Source of the DNA: a bacterium
Lineage (GTDB): Bacteria; JAMOTN01
Direction of reading: 5' to 3'
Assembly (NCBI GenBank): GCA_027062325.1
Contig: JAMOTN010000049.1
Span: forward strand, 1-30,827
Length of the DNA: 30,827 bases
Part shown: positions 16,406 to 27,327 of the stretch, piece after piece
How the letters are laid out: each line of letters begins with the position of its first letter
How positions within the stretch are numbered: the first letter of the stretch is position 1
Notes under the pieces: generated by a model
What the model was told of the DNA's origin: nothing
Databases searched by the model: none
What the model saw: only the letters and a program-made list of their open reading frames with translations
Made by a program: the position numbers and the translations under genes

Positions 16406-18358
16406 TTACATCCTTTCTGTCAATTCTTTAGCTTTCTCAGTTATATTCTCCTGTCTCTTCACTTCATCCACAAGTATTTTTATGTACTCCTGACGTAACT
16501 TCTCAATTCCCACTTGTATTTCTGTAATAGCAGCCTTAATCTTCTCAACAGCCAAACTTTCCTCCTCAGTTACATTCTTAATCTTACCCAAATTACGTGA
16601 AAGTTGTGATGTGAATCTCAATAACTGTTCAAGATCAGCACTAACTCCATTTATTATACTCATTTGATCTTGCAGAATTTTATCAGTATTTTCTATTCTA
16701 GCTGACAACTCTTCTACAACTTCAACAAGATGTATGATAACACTCTTAATTTCGTTACTCTCCTTATGAGTACGCTCACTCAAGTTCCTTATCTCCTCTG
16801 CAACAACTGCAAATCCCCTGCCGCTCTCACCAGCACGCGCAGCCTCAATTGCAGCATTCAAAGCAAGGAGGTTCGTTTTTTCTGCAATGCTACTAACTAT
16901 CTCAACAAAGCCTTTAACTTTATTAACAATATCCTCCACCTTTCCCATAAAAGAACTTACCATCTGAAAACTATCTCCAACATTCGTAGAAACACTAACT
17001 AATTTAGCAACAGCCTCTTGACCACTCGAAGCAACTTCTGCCATTTTCATAGCTTCATCTCTTATAGCATTTGCTTCTTGAGCAACCATACGACTTGTAG
17101 TTGACGTCTCCTCAACAGCACTACTAATTTCAGTAACATCTTTTGTTAGATTATCAGCGTACTTTCTAAGCTTTTCAACGATGTCTACAATTGCAGAGGT
17201 AGAAACCGATAACTCTTGGGACTCTGAAATAAATTCCTTCTTGATTTTTCCTATAATCCAGCTCATAAACAACCAAATAATTATCAAAATAATCATTGAG
17301 ATAATAAAAACTTGATTAGCAATCTTATTAAGCATTTCTTTAAGAAACTTATTAACTTTTAAACTTATTCCACTAGCCTTAACATTTATAGGCTTCAAAT
17401 ACAATCCAGAACACAAGACCCAATTAAGACGCGGTATATAAACTGCATAGGAAAGTTTCTTCTCCAAATTATTTGTAACAGGATCCGTGTAGGCGTATTC
17501 TACAAAGACTGCCCCCTTTGCCATCGCTCCTTCAATTAACATTTTTCTGTAAGGAACACCTCTTGGATCCTTCTTATTAACATCAACAAGCTTACCAGAT
17601 AAACTGGGCTTAGGATGAAAAAACATTACAACTTTGTTGGGCCACTGAGATACGTCATAAATCCAGAAATATCCGCGGCCTCCTTCAAAGCGCCACCCTT
17701 CAAGAGCTGTTTTGAACTTCTCCTTAAAATCACTCATTACATCATCAATGTAAGCACCAGTTCCAACTATCCAGCCCCACTCTCTCAAAACAAAAAACAA
17801 ACTCATCTTTTTCTCTTTTCTTCCAGTTTTAGGGTGTGGCCAATAGTATATAGCATAATCCAAACCTTTTTTAGCATTGTCAACAATGAGCTTTATTACC
17901 TCAACATTTTTTAGATTTTTACCCTCAAGCTGTGGCTTTATTGGATGCGCAACCATTACGTAATTCATATCAATTATAAAAAAGTAGCCATTACCATTGT
18001 CATAACGGCACGACTTTACAACAGCCTTTACCATTTTCTTCTTCTCTTCATCAGTTAAAGTCTCATCTTGTATTATACGCGATAACATAACCTTGACACT
18101 TTCAAGAATTTGCCCAATCTTTTTTCTAGTAACCTCTTCAAAATTGCTACTGCTAAGCTGAGATTCGATATACTTCTTACCGTTCTCAACAAAGTCTTGC
18201 AACACCTCTTTGTAAGTATCAATTAAAACTTGACGTTGTAACTCATCACTTCTTTTAAGAACTTCTTTTCCCAATTTTTCAACCACTAAATAAGAAAAAA
18301 AACCAAAAGCACCAACTAAAAGCACAACCGACAGCACTAACAAAGTAGTGTATTTCAT
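16406..18358 (-). CDS. Methyl-accepting chemotaxis protein with tandem Cache sensor domains
   Basis: A 650-residue transmembrane receptor: TM1 at about 5-26, a periplasmic sensor, TM2 at about 346-369, then a cytoplasmic coiled coil. The sensor holds two Cache_2-like units. The first has [17 protein letters not shown] and [17 protein letters not shown]; the second has [21 protein letters not shown] and [13 protein letters not shown]. Such domains often bind small organic acids. The signalling tip is canonical ([18 protein letters not shown], then [14 protein letters not shown]; about 490-525). No clear HAMP domain separates TM2 from the coiled coil. The C-terminus (KAKELTERM) has no CheR-tethering pentapeptide. 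The ATG at 18358 has a G6 tract 6 bases upstream. No che genes are in the window. Confidence 0.93.
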   Translation of the reverse strand: MKYTTLLVLSVVLLVGAFGFFSYLVVEKLGKEVLKRSDELQRQVLIDTYKEVLQDFVENGKKYIESQLSSSNFEEVTRKKIGQILESVKVMLSRIIQDETLTDEEKKKMVKAVVKSCRYDNGNGYFFIIDMNYVMVAHPIKPQLEGKNLKNVEVIKLIVDNAKKGLDYAIYYWPHPKTGRKEKKMSLFFVLREWGWIVGTGAYIDDVMSDFKEKFKTALEGWRFEGGRGYFWIYDVSQWPNKVVMFFHPKPSLSGKLVDVNKKDPRGVPYRKMLIEGAMAKGAVFVEYAYTDPVTNNLEKKLSYAVYIPRLNWVLCSGLYLKPINVKASGISLKVNKFLKEMLNKIANQVFIISMIILIIIWLFMSWIIGKIKKEFISESQELSVSTSAIVDIVEKLRKYADNLTKDVTEISSAVEETSTTSRMVAQEANAIRDEAMKMAEVASSGQEAVAKLVSVSTNVGDSFQMVSSFMGKVEDIVNKVKGFVEIVSSIAEKTNLLALNAAIEAARAGESGRGFAVVAEEIRNLSERTHKESNEIKSVIIHLVEVVEELSARIENTDKILQDQMSIINGVSADLEQLLRFTSQLSRNLGKIKNVTEEESLAVEKIKAAITEIQVGIEKLRQEYIKILVDEVKRQENITEKAKELTERM

Positions 18359-18486
18359 TCAAATCCCCCCTGAAAATTAAAACCTTTATCAATACTTATT
18401 CCATCTTGTTATTTACTATTTAATTTTTTTACTTTTATTATTTATTTTAACAAAGAAACTCCAAAGTGTTTGGGGGCTTAATTTTT

Positions 18487-20454
18487 TCACAACACCTCTG
18501 CCAAATCTTGAATACTCATTCTCAAAGTTTGCAGCAAACTTTGTAGCTTCTCTTTCAACTCTTGAGCCTTTTCAAACTCCAGGTTTTCAGCAGCCTCTAT
18601 CATACTCGTATAAATCTCTTTAGCTTTCTCAAGCAACTCCCTTTTATCTAATTCTTTCTCCTGCTCTTCAATCAATTCCTGAATGATCGGTTTGATAACA
18701 GGGCTCGGAGTGATACCATGCTCTTTGTTGTACTTCTCCTGCTTTCGCCGCCTTCTTTTTACCTCTTCTATCATCTCTTTCATAGCACGGCTCATTCTTT
18801 CTGCATAAAGGATACAGCGTCCATTAACATGCCGTGCCGCACGCCCTGCCAACTGTATGAGAGAAGTTTTAGAACGCAAGAATCCCTCTTTATCCGCATC
18901 TAAGATAAATACCGTAGAAACCTCTGGAAGATCTATTCCCTCTCGCAACAAATTAATCCCCACCACACAATCGTAAATCCCTCGCCTCAAATCAGCCAAA
19001 ATCTTTTGTCTCTCAAGCGTCCCAAGTTCTGAGTGCAACCAGGCTGCCTTAATACCCAAATCGCGCAAATGAGCTGCCAATTTTTCTGCCATCTTCTTAG
19101 TAAGCACGGCAACTATCGCTCTTTCACCCCTAGCCTTTAACTTTTTCATCTCCATTATCACATCTTCTGTCTGGATCCTCCAATCTCTAACCTCAACAAG
19201 CGGCTCAAGAAGCCCAGTAGGTCGCACTACTAACTCAGCAACCTCTTCAGAAACAGAAAGTTCCCAATCACCGGGAGTCGCACTTACAAACACTATTTGA
19301 GAAGTGCGCTCTAAAAATTCCTCAAACGTAAGCGGCCTATTATCATAAGCAGAAGGAAGCCTAAAACCATACTCAATCAAACTTTTTTTGCGTGATCTAT
19401 CGCCTTCTCTCATTGCCCTAAGTTGCGGTATAGTTATATGAGACTCATCTATGAAGGTAATGAAGTCCCGCGGGAAAAAACTGATAAGAGTCGCCGGAGG
19501 CTGTCCGGGCTTTCTGCCATCTATGTGACGCGAGTAGTTCTCAATCCCCTTACAGTATCCAGTTTCTTTAAGCATAGCTAAGTCATAACGCGTGCGTTGC
19601 AGCAATCTTTCTGCCTCTAAGAGTTTTCCTCTCTTTTTAAACCATTCAACACGCTCTGCTAACTCTTTTTCTATGCTCTCTATTGCCCGTTCTTTAGCAT
19701 CCTCATCCAGAAGATAAAATGTTGCTGGGAATATGACTGCTGCCTCTGCTTCCGCCGCATCTTGACTAACAACATTGTAGTAAACTATACGCTCAATCTC
19801 ATCCCCCCAAAACTCAACGCGATAAGCCATATCCTCAGCATTAGGTAAAAAAATCGTCACCACATCTCCTGATAATCTGAAGGAAGCCGGTTCAGGTGCT
19901 AAGTCGTTTCTCTTGTATCCCATTTCAAGAAGTTTCTCCACTAATTTCAATGGACTTAATTCATCTCCAACTTTTAATCGTAATATTTTTTTCTCGTAAA
20001 CATCAGGTGATCCCAATCCATACAGACACGAGACCGTTGCAACAACTATCACATCGCGACGCGATACCAAAGCAGATACAGCTTCATGACGTAGTTGATC
20101 AATCTTCTCGTTTAAGGATGCATCCTTTTCTATGTAAAGATCCCTCTCAACTACGTAAGCTTCTGGTTGATAGTAATCGTAATAACTTACAAAATAACAT
20201 ACAGCATTATCTGGAAAAAATTCCTTAAACTCAAGATACAGCTGAGCAGCCAAGGTTTTATTGTGAGAAATTACAAGTGCAGGACGCTCAAGATGAGCTA
20301 TAATATTCGCCATTGTAAACGTCTTACCAGAACCTGTCACTCCAAGCAAAGTTACAAATCTTTTTCCCTCTTTCAAAGCACGACAGACAGCATCAATAGC
20401 TGTTGGTTGATCTCCAGATGCCGAATACGGAGCAACAAGCTTAAATATTCCCAT
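18487..20454 (-). CDS. uvrB: UvrABC excinuclease subunit B
   Basis: The damage-verification helicase-like subunit, which receives damaged DNA from UvrA and recruits UvrC. At 655 residues it has the usual length. Visible motifs: FKLVAPYSASGDQPTAI at the start, Walker A GVTGSGKT (about 38-45), the beta-hairpin region YYDYYQPEAYV, FIDESHITIPQLRAM (helicase II), RPTGLLEP, LREGIDLPEVS and QLAGRAARH (helicase V/VI). A C-terminal UVR domain (LEFEKAQELKEKLQSL) binds UvrC. The start is ATG 20454, with GGGAGG 10 bases upstream; an upstream TTG frame (20478) was not used. The run of T after the preceding terminator leaves only about 40 bases before the start, with no good -10, so transcription may depend on read-through. 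uvrA lies 2.8 kb away on the other strand. Confidence 0.97.
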   Translation of the reverse strand: MGIFKLVAPYSASGDQPTAIDAVCRALKEGKRFVTLLGVTGSGKTFTMANIIAHLERPALVISHNKTLAAQLYLEFKEFFPDNAVCYFVSYYDYYQPEAYVVERDLYIEKDASLNEKIDQLRHEAVSALVSRRDVIVVATVSCLYGLGSPDVYEKKILRLKVGDELSPLKLVEKLLEMGYKRNDLAPEPASFRLSGDVVTIFLPNAEDMAYRVEFWGDEIERIVYYNVVSQDAAEAEAAVIFPATFYLLDEDAKERAIESIEKELAERVEWFKKRGKLLEAERLLQRTRYDLAMLKETGYCKGIENYSRHIDGRKPGQPPATLISFFPRDFITFIDESHITIPQLRAMREGDRSRKKSLIEYGFRLPSAYDNRPLTFEEFLERTSQIVFVSATPGDWELSVSEEVAELVVRPTGLLEPLVEVRDWRIQTEDVIMEMKKLKARGERAIVAVLTKKMAEKLAAHLRDLGIKAAWLHSELGTLERQKILADLRRGIYDCVVGINLLREGIDLPEVSTVFILDADKEGFLRSKTSLIQLAGRAARHVNGRCILYAERMSRAMKEMIEEVKRRRRKQEKYNKEHGITPSPVIKPIIQELIEEQEKELDKRELLEKAKEIYTSMIEAAENLEFEKAQELKEKLQSLLQTLRMSIQDLAEVL

Positions 20455-20490
20455 TAGTACTTCGCCTCCCAAAAGCAAGACAGCAAATAC

Positions 20491-20550
20491 GCAATAAAAA
20501 GAACAAAAGGGGCAGCCTCGCCGTACATTTAAAATGGCAAGACTACCCCT
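20491..20550 (-). terminator. Rho-independent terminator after the second chemoreceptor gene
   Basis: On the minus strand AGGGGTAGTCTTGCC (20550-20536) pairs with GGCGAGGCTGCCCCT (20522-20508). All 15 positions pair if G-T (G-U in RNA) pairs are allowed, with a 13-base loop. TTTTGTTCTTTTT follows. The stem begins about 30 bases after the receptor stop and ends about 50 bases before uvrB, so it separates the two genes or acts as a partial read-through point. Confidence 0.85.
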
Positions 20551-20578
20551 ATTTATGAGGCATTAATTTGACACACTG

Positions 20579-22687
20579 CTATGCTCTATTTATCCTCAAC
20601 GTCTCCTCCACTCTGTCAATAAGTTTTCTCAATTCCTTTACAACGCTTGCAATCATTTTCATTGCCTCAACAATTTCGTCTATTGCATGTACAATATTTT
20701 CCATAACTTGATTAGTCTCCTCAGCTGCTGCAGAAACTTCCTGAGAATGTTGCACCATCTCACTTGTAGTTTGTGCTTGCTCTTCCACCGCTGCTGCAAT
20801 CTCTTCTGCCACCGTCTTAACTCGATTTATAACTTCTTTAACTGCATCAAATTCACCTTTAACATTGGCTGCTTCTCCTCTTATTTCTTCAAGTATAGAC
20901 TTTATCTCTTCGACTCCTTTTATCGTTCTATCCGCAAGGCTCTTTATCTCCTGAGCAACAACTGCAAATCCACGTCCTGCTTCTCCTGCTCGAGCTGCTT
21001 CAATTGAAGCATTGAGGGCTAGCAGGTTAGTCTTGTCTGCAATTCCAATAATAAGATCATTTATCTCCTCTATCTTGTCTATCTTGGAACGCAGCTTCTC
21101 CAGTGCATTTTCAGCTTCTGAGGCAACCCCTTCTGCTTCACTCGCTACCTCATTTGCCGTTTGAGTATTTGCGGCTATAGTCTCTATACTGGCTTTCATC
21201 TCCTCAAGCGCTGTAACCACGGAAATTATGGAGGTAGTTGTTCTATTCATAGCCTCTCTGACTTCAGATATCTGTGTCTTCGTGTGATCTGTCGTCTGTT
21301 TCAACTCCTCAGAGCTTGTTACCAGATTTTCAACTTCTGTTGATATATTCCTTGCCTCTCTCACAAACTCAGCAAAAATTGAGGCTAACCCCACACTTTT
21401 TGTGAAGACATAACTTGCAAGCCAAGCCATAAATACAGCGATTACAAGAATTAGCAGAAGAGTCTTTAATAATTCTTTTATCGCTTTGGCTTTAATATAT
21501 CTTACTGGAGTATAAGCAACAACATACCAGTCCACATTCTTCATGATCTTGTGAACTGCTACTATAAGTTCCTCTTTCAAATCACTAAAACTGAAAACCC
21601 TCCCTATAGCATTCCCCTTAACTTCTGCTTCCTTAAGAACAGGAATAATAGAAGTCCATTTAGTTGCCTCTCCTTTATTCATAGAATAATTATTACCACA
21701 TATAACAACCCCATTTTTGTCAATCAAAGCAAAATTTATCAGTTCTGTAAAGGTCCCTTTAGCAATCTCCCCAATCGACTTATCAACAATTAACTTTTCA
21801 AACTTTTTAAAAGGAACCACTAAAATCAAAGTCCCGACAAATTCATTCGTATTCAGTGAAAAAATTGGAGTCCCAACTAATAAAATCGGCTCACCATAAA
21901 TATTATCTTCATTTAAATACTCTTCTACTTCTACCATCCCTTCCCTTCTATGAGCAGCGACTCTCCTGAATAATTTAGAAATTGGACTATTAAGCCACAA
22001 AGGAGAGGTTAAATTCTGCCCTAAGATAGGACTCTTTGCCACATCATACAGTACTATTCCATCTTTATTCACTAATATCCCATCCTTTATATGCTCAGAC
22101 TTAAAGACAAAAGAAAATTGCTCGTGCCATCTCCTATAAACCTTCTCATAACTCAGTGAAAGATTACTCCCTTCAAATTTCCACTTATCTTTGAAAGCAT
22201 AGGAGTTATTATCAGGATGGATAAACAACCAATGAAGAATTTTTCCTTCCAGAGAATCAGGAATCAACATCTGCATATCCATAGATTCAAAAAACTTATC
22301 CCCAGCATAATAGCTTTTCAATCGCGAAACCAAAGCTTCTGCAGGTGGAAAATTGTGCTTTTCTATCAAATTCTCCCACTCTTTCTTTAAATTCCAAAAA
22401 GCATTTTCAAAATCTTCTAATGCTCTGGATGACAAAACAGCCAAACTCAATGCTGTATTTTTGTAACCTTTTACCATTTCACGAAAAGCATCCTTTTTCC
22501 AAGTAGCCTCAACATTAAGAGCTTCAGCTAAAGTATTTACATTAAATTTATACGAAAAATACATCACCATAAGTTGAGACAATAGGGCTGTAAGAATTAT
22601 AGAAATGAAAACTATAAGTTGAACTTTATGTGTGATCCTCATCTTGGCTTTGGGGCGATTCAGGCTGCGAGCCTCAATCTCACCCAC
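20579..22687 (-). CDS. Methyl-accepting chemotaxis protein with large dCache-like sensor
   Basis: About 702 residues. TM1 lies near 22-43 ([20 protein letters not shown]), followed by a periplasmic region of some 360 residues, TM2 near 405-430 ([20 protein letters not shown]) and a coiled coil. The sensor contains [43 protein letters not shown] and [16 protein letters not shown], which fit a double-Cache fold. The signalling tip is intact ([37 protein letters not shown], about 550-585). A HAMP domain is not obvious. The start chosen is GTG 22687, which has a G6 tract 8 bases upstream; the GTG at 22696 overlaps that tract. A 3' terminator is present. The ligand is unknown and differs from that of the first receptor in this window, since the sensors do not resemble each other. 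Confidence 0.92.
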   Translation of the reverse strand: MGEIEARSLNRPKAKMRITHKVQLIVFISIILTALLSQLMVMYFSYKFNVNTLAEALNVEATWKKDAFREMVKGYKNTALSLAVLSSRALEDFENAFWNLKKEWENLIEKHNFPPAEALVSRLKSYYAGDKFFESMDMQMLIPDSLEGKILHWLFIHPDNNSYAFKDKWKFEGSNLSLSYEKVYRRWHEQFSFVFKSEHIKDGILVNKDGIVLYDVAKSPILGQNLTSPLWLNSPISKLFRRVAAHRREGMVEVEEYLNEDNIYGEPILLVGTPIFSLNTNEFVGTLILVVPFKKFEKLIVDKSIGEIAKGTFTELINFALIDKNGVVICGNNYSMNKGEATKWTSIIPVLKEAEVKGNAIGRVFSFSDLKEELIVAVHKIMKNVDWYVVAYTPVRYIKAKAIKELLKTLLLILVIAVFMAWLASYVFTKSVGLASIFAEFVREARNISTEVENLVTSSEELKQTTDHTKTQISEVREAMNRTTTSIISVVTALEEMKASIETIAANTQTANEVASEAEGVASEAENALEKLRSKIDKIEEINDLIIGIADKTNLLALNASIEAARAGEAGRGFAVVAQEIKSLADRTIKGVEEIKSILEEIRGEAANVKGEFDAVKEVINRVKTVAEEIAAAVEEQAQTTSEMVQHSQEVSAAAEETNQVMENIVHAIDEIVEAMKMIASVVKELRKLIDRVEETLRINRA

Positions 22688-22696
22688 TTTTTTCAC

Positions 22697-23243
22697 CCCC
22701 CTTCTAAATTTTTATTACAGTTTTAAAATATCGAAAACTATAACCGGCAAATTGCAAAAACAAACTCTCTACGCTGTCTGGTGCTATAGCAAGTGCAGCT
22801 ATAAATTGATCCCCTCAGCGCATGGCACTTCAACTGCTGTATCTTGACTTTTCAAAACAATTTCAACAATTAAATCACACTAATTCAACTTATAGCCCCT
22901 ACTTGCTCTTCCTCTGCAAGGAACTGGCAAACAACGCCCATAACTTTAGCATTATTTTAATCTATTAATTTTCCAAAACATATACTACCCCTTCCAAAAT
23001 CCCCAAGGCACCACTCCCTTAACTCAACTTTAAAATTAAAATTCAGGGCGTCTATGCATGCATGCACAATGCCAGTTACCTCCGCAGAGCCTCACACCTG
23101 ACAGTCCCCCAGTCCTTATTATTAAATTATATATTATTCAATCACCTCTTTAAAATAATTCAAAATTGAACAAAAATATTTTTGAAATAAGATCTATTCA
23201 ACTATGCGCATTACTGTGGTAAATTAAATAGTGGTCTAAGGAG
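22697..23243. other. 547-bp divergent intergenic region between a chemoreceptor gene and uvrA
   Basis: No tRNA, known riboswitch core or convincing coding frame was found. Visible items: a perfect 14-bp palindrome CAAAAATATTTTTG (23171-23184) just upstream of the uvrA promoter candidate; a 12-bp self-complementary TGCATGCATGCA (23055-23066) inside a GGC...GCC stem-loop; a TATAGC/GCTATA hairpin near 22785-22803; and a relatively G-rich minus-strand stretch (22985-23110). It is much longer than any other gap here, so an unannotated small RNA or long leader is possible but unproven. Confidence 0.5.
23197..23225 (+). promoter_or_regulatory. Candidate uvrA promoter
   Basis: TTCAAC (23197-23202) and TAAATT (23220-23225) are 17 bp apart and lie about 20 bases before the uvrA start. 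Both hexamers are imperfect. The 14-bp palindrome at 23171-23184 sits just upstream and could bind a regulator. It does not match the GAAC-N4-GTTC form of many Gram-positive LexA sites. Confidence 0.35.
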
Positions 23244-26093
23244 GTGGCCCATATCCAATCCATAAAAGTAATAGGCGCACGGCAACATAACCTAAAGAAC
23301 ATAAACGTTGAAATACCAGCGGAGAAGTTAGTTGTAATAACAGGTCCTTCTGGAAGCGGTAAAAGCAGCCTTGCAATACACGTTTTGTATGCGGAAGGTC
23401 AAAGAAGATACTTGGAGTCTCTCTCATCTTACGCTCGCCAATTTTTAGAAAAGTTTGACAAAGCCAACGTAGACGAGATTATAGGATTATCTCCAACCAT
23501 CGCAATTGATCAAAAAAAAGGAATAGTAACACCACGTTCAACAGTCGGCACCTCAACAGAAATTTATGATCTTTTGAGAATCATATTCGCACGTGCTGGA
23601 ACTCCTTACTGCCCTAAATGTCAAGTTGAGCTTGTTGGAACTACAAAGGAAGAGGTCGTTGAGAATATAAAATCGAAGTTTATCGGGAAAGACATACTTA
23701 TAACTAGCCCTATTGCCGAACAAAAGAAAGGTAGCTTTAAAGACGTATTCGAAAAACTCTACACGGACGGATTTAGTAGAGTAATCGTTGACAAGAAACT
23801 TGTAAAATTAAGGTCTGGTAAACAAAGCGAAATCTCACTTGATAAAAATAAGCGCCACAGTGTAGAAGCAGTAATAGATAGAATAAGACTTACAAATCCC
23901 GATGAACTCAACGCAAGGATATGGCAGGCAGTTGAAAAAGCCATTGAACTTTCTGATGGATGGCTCAAAATTTACATATGGAATGGACAGACAGAATTTG
24001 ACAAAGAAGACGCTCTTTTTTCAACAAAGCTTTCCTGTCCGAACTGTAAAAAAAGCTATCCAAAATTAGATGTTAAATTATTCTCTTTCAACTCTCCAAT
24101 CGGCGCATGCCCACGATGTTCTGGGATTGGTAGTGTTTTCACTATAAACGAGGAGGCACTTGTAGATCCCGTAAAACCTGTGCGCCGTGCAATAAAACTA
24201 CTATCTCTTCCTTTCATGTGGGGAGTTGGAAGCCGCTTCAAAGATGCCCTATGGATTCTGGGAATAGATGCAGATACTCCGTGGCAAGACTTATCAGAAG
24301 AGGAAAAGAACTTCATTCTTTACGGTGGAAACAGTCAATACGGTGAATTCGAAGGAATAGAGTGGCATCTCTTGCGTCTATTTAACTCAACGGAATCAGA
24401 TAAAATTCGTGCCGAAATTAGCAAGTACCTGAAGGAAAATACGTGTCCAGTTTGTAAGGGACAGAGGCTGAACGAATACGCCTTATCTGTACGCCTAAGA
24501 TTCGAAGATTTTGAAATAACAATTGGAGAAGCTGTTGAGACTGAAATCGAAGAGCTGCTGGCTATCTTTAAAATCCACAAACTTCCCGAAGAAAAGTTAA
24601 ATATTTTAAAACGAGCCGTTGACGAACTGATAAAGCGTCTTGAATTTCTAGTTGAGGTTGGAGCAGGTTATTTAACTCTTAACAGGAAAATCTCAACCCT
24701 TTCTGGAGGAGAACATCAACGCGTCAAGCTGGCAAGCCAACTGGGAAGCAATTTAAGTGGTGTTACTTACATCCTGGATGAACCAACAGTGGGCCTTCAT
24801 CCTGTGGACACAAAACGTCTCATAAATGTGCTAAAAAAACTAAAAAATCTTGGAAACAATGTTATCGTAGTTGAACACGACGAAGAAGTAATAGCAGCAG
24901 CAGACTGGATTGTCGAATTAGGACCCGAGAGTGGTGAAAAAGGCGGGGAAGTAGTATTTTCTGGAACTCCAAATGAACTTTTGACAAAAAACACAAAAAC
25001 TGCATTCGTATTGAAAAAAACACAGCAACTTGAAAATAATATGCTTGATGAAAAGATATTTGTTGAGAATAAATTTGTTAGTTATAATAACAATCTTCTT
25101 CCATCCTCAGAACAGAGGAATGCGCAAAATTTTGAAAAATTCTTGATAGTAAAAAATGCTACTCTCCATAACTTGAAAAACATAACTGTACATTTCCCTA
25201 AAAATGCTCTCTCAGTTATTGTGGGCGTATCAGGGAGTGGTAAAAGTAGCCTTGCAGAAGAAATAGAAAAGCAATGGGGAAGGGAGCGTGACATAAAACT
25301 AAAAGTGGTTGATCAATCTCCAATCGGGCGCACACCTCGTTCAAATCCTGCAACCTACACCGGAATTTTCACATACATCAGGCAGTTATTTGCTCAAACA
25401 AAAGAGGCAAAGCTTCGCGGTTTTACACAAGCGCACTTCTCATTCAATGTGGCAGCAGGAAGATGCGAAAAGTGCAAAGGAGAAGGCTTTATAAAGATAG
25501 ATATGCAATTTCTTCCCGACGTATTCGTAAAGTGTCCGCTATGTCACGGAAAACGTTACAATTCAAATGTACTCGAAGTGAAATTTGCAGGCCTTAACAT
25601 AGCAGAAGTCCTGGAGCTGACGGTAGATGAAGCTATTAAAATTTTTGAAAGTTTTCCTCAAATTGCCGATAAACTAAAACTTTTATCTGATGTCGGTCTG
25701 GGGTATTTAAAACTTGGTCAACCTTCCACTACCCTCTCAGGTGGGGAAGCACAAAGAATAAAACTTGCAAAGTGGCTACAAACGCGCAACTTAGAGGGTG
25801 CTGTGTTTCTACTTGACGAGCCAACAGTTGGTCTTCATTGGTTTGACGTGGAAAAGCTAATTGCAGTCCTCAAGCGCTTGGTTGATAAGGGAGCAACTGT
25901 GATAGTAATAGAACACAATTTGCAACTGATAAGCAGTGCAGACTGGGTATTAGAGCTTGGCCCAGAGGGTGGAAAGCACGGCGGCCATCTCATATTTGAA
26001 GGAGAGATGACCGCCTTTCTAAAAGCCAACACAGTAACCGCACGTGAACTAAGAAATTGGTTTGGGATAAAATCTTCCGTTGAAACACGCTGA
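23244..26093 (+). CDS. uvrA: UvrABC excinuclease subunit A
   Basis: The damage-recognition ATPase, about 949 residues, with two ABC modules. Walker A motifs are GPSGSGKSS (about 33-41) and GVSGSGKSS (from about 661); signatures are [12 protein letters not shown] and [12 protein letters not shown]; Walker B motifs are [12 protein letters not shown] and [12 protein letters not shown]. Zinc modules are C265-X2-C268-X20-C289-X2-C292 and C741-X2-C744-X19-C764-X2-C767, both complete. The start is unusual. The only canonical codon between the in-frame stop at 23229 and the conserved core is GTG 23244, which lies inside the ribosome binding site (AAGGAGGTGG). The AGGAGG is ideally spaced (8 bases) for the in-frame ATC at 23253. 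The true start may be that non-canonical codon. The gene ends 4 bases from a convergent gene. Confidence 0.96.
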   Translation: MAHIQSIKVIGARQHNLKNINVEIPAEKLVVITGPSGSGKSSLAIHVLYAEGQRRYLESLSSYARQFLEKFDKANVDEIIGLSPTIAIDQKKGIVTPRSTVGTSTEIYDLLRIIFARAGTPYCPKCQVELVGTTKEEVVENIKSKFIGKDILITSPIAEQKKGSFKDVFEKLYTDGFSRVIVDKKLVKLRSGKQSEISLDKNKRHSVEAVIDRIRLTNPDELNARIWQAVEKAIELSDGWLKIYIWNGQTEFDKEDALFSTKLSCPNCKKSYPKLDVKLFSFNSPIGACPRCSGIGSVFTINEEALVDPVKPVRRAIKLLSLPFMWGVGSRFKDALWILGIDADTPWQDLSEEEKNFILYGGNSQYGEFEGIEWHLLRLFNSTESDKIRAEISKYLKENTCPVCKGQRLNEYALSVRLRFEDFEITIGEAVETEIEELLAIFKIHKLPEEKLNILKRAVDELIKRLEFLVEVGAGYLTLNRKISTLSGGEHQRVKLASQLGSNLSGVTYILDEPTVGLHPVDTKRLINVLKKLKNLGNNVIVVEHDEEVIAAADWIVELGPESGEKGGEVVFSGTPNELLTKNTKTAFVLKKTQQLENNMLDEKIFVENKFVSYNNNLLPSSEQRNAQNFEKFLIVKNATLHNLKNITVHFPKNALSVIVGVSGSGKSSLAEEIEKQWGRERDIKLKVVDQSPIGRTPRSNPATYTGIFTYIRQLFAQTKEAKLRGFTQAHFSFNVAAGRCEKCKGEGFIKIDMQFLPDVFVKCPLCHGKRYNSNVLEVKFAGLNIAEVLELTVDEAIKIFESFPQIADKLKLLSDVGLGYLKLGQPSTTLSGGEAQRIKLAKWLQTRNLEGAVFLLDEPTVGLHWFDVEKLIAVLKRLVDKGATVIVIEHNLQLISSADWVLELGPEGGKHGGHLIFEGEMTAFLKANTVTARELRNWFGIKSSVETR

Positions 26094-26097
26094 ATAA

Positions 26098-27327
26098 CTA
26101 ATTGCAACCAATCCTGTTCAAAATTTCCAAATTGTACAAATTCTTATCGTTATCTATCAATATTGCTCCCACTCTTTTCCTCGAAACTGCATTTGGGGAA
26201 AAGAGAATAAAACTTTCCGCTCCTCTGTTTGAATCCAGTACATTCACAGGCAAAAGTTTTTTGACACTTTCATTAATTCCACCTAAAACTTCACCTTCTA
26301 AAAGTATGGAACCATCTTTCTGCTTAACAAACTTATAAAGTGCCTGCATATTCAAAGCATCCGATATAATAAAGACCGAAGCAGCTTTTACCCTTGCATT
26401 GAAAAGTTCTACCGGTTCTGCAACCTTCACCTGCAATCCTAAGTTATAAGTTTTATCAATCCTAGAATTTGCAGACATAACCTTGAACAAACCAATACTC
26501 GTTAGAATAAACAACTTATTCCCTAAACTATAAGGTTGGGCAAAAAAGCTTAAATAAAGTTCATCATCATTGTTCTTCTGCAAGTAATATACATCATCTG
26601 CTGAGAATAAAAGTACTCCGTCTTTAAAATTCAAAGCAATCCTATCTCTATCTCCATATGTCTTCCCCACAAATTTAACGTCCGATATCCAGTCAAACAC
26701 GTATCCTTTCTTCAAGTTTCCTTTTACGTTAAGCAACACCTCTGCAACTAGCAAAGTTTTACCAGTAGTGAAGTTCAAAACACAGTAACCATCAATTGCT
26801 CTAAAATTCTTCACATACCATATATTTTTATTTGCTTTCACTTCAAAAGAAAAAGCCAATACCAAATGCAACCTCTTATCCTTACCCGGCAAAGTTTTGA
26901 AACACATTATCCTATATCTCTTTTCAAACTGAATTCGTGAAGTGTAGTAAGCAGCAGCTACCCATAGCTCATTTCTAGGATAACTTTGCACATAAACGTC
27001 TCCTAAAACTCCATTAAAATCAACCTTAACATCACTATCTCCCAAACCTACCCATATACTCCTTACAGACTTTTTAACCCAATAACCCATAGTCTCCAAA
27101 ACTTGCTGTCCTTCAGTTAGATATCTCACAAATAATCCTCTTCCCGTCCTAATATACTCATCATTTCCAAGCTCTTCAATCAACAATGCATCCTTTCTAA
27201 TAACAGGCCACGAGTAGTTATCAAACGGAATCCTACAAACACTTTGCATATCCAGTCTCACATTTGCAGCTAAGTTAAGGATTACAAAAGTCAAAACAAT
27301 TAAAATCCAAAATTTTCTCTTCAACAT
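26098..27327 (-). CDS. Exported protein of unknown function, beta-rich
   Basis: A 409-residue protein with an N-terminal signal-type helix (KRKFWILIVLTFVILNLAANV) and no lipobox. The rest is rich in beta strands and Tyr/Phe/Val, with recurring strand pairs such as KRLHLVLAFSFEV, DRIALNFKDGVLLFSADDVYYL and NKLFILTSIGLFKVMS; this could be a beta-propeller or beta-sandwich. I do not recognise the family. The ATG at 27327 overlaps the DUF1284 gene stop (ATGTTGA), and a G7 tract followed by AG serves as ribosome binding site. It is therefore the last gene of the NIF3-wecB-DUF1284 run and probably translationally coupled. Its 3' end lies 4 bases from the uvrA stop with no terminator between them. 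Confidence 0.65.
   Translation of the reverse strand: MLKRKFWILIVLTFVILNLAANVRLDMQSVCRIPFDNYSWPVIRKDALLIEELGNDEYIRTGRGLFVRYLTEGQQVLETMGYWVKKSVRSIWVGLGDSDVKVDFNGVLGDVYVQSYPRNELWVAAAYYTSRIQFEKRYRIMCFKTLPGKDKRLHLVLAFSFEVKANKNIWYVKNFRAIDGYCVLNFTTGKTLLVAEVLLNVKGNLKKGYVFDWISDVKFVGKTYGDRDRIALNFKDGVLLFSADDVYYLQKNNDDELYLSFFAQPYSLGNKLFILTSIGLFKVMSANSRIDKTYNLGLQVKVAEPVELFNARVKAASVFIISDALNMQALYKFVKQKDGSILLEGEVLGGINESVKKLLPVNVLDSNRGAESFILFSPNAVSRKRVGAILIDNDKNLYNLEILNRIGCN

Noticed and set aside
18440-18486. Terminator after uvrB (CCAAA-CAC-TTTGG)
   Set aside because: The stem is only 5 bp and the following sequence is not a clean T-tract.
22740-22800. Sigma-28 (flagellar) promoter for the chemoreceptor: GAGAGTTT ... 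GCCGGTTA
   Set aside because: Both boxes are only partial matches and the spacing is about two bases too long.
22985-23110. SRP RNA, 6S RNA, c-di-GMP or cobalamin riboswitch on the minus strand
   Set aside because: CTGTCAGGT and other G-rich pieces recall SRP RNA, but the GGAAGGAAGCAG core is missing and no riboswitch core motif is present.
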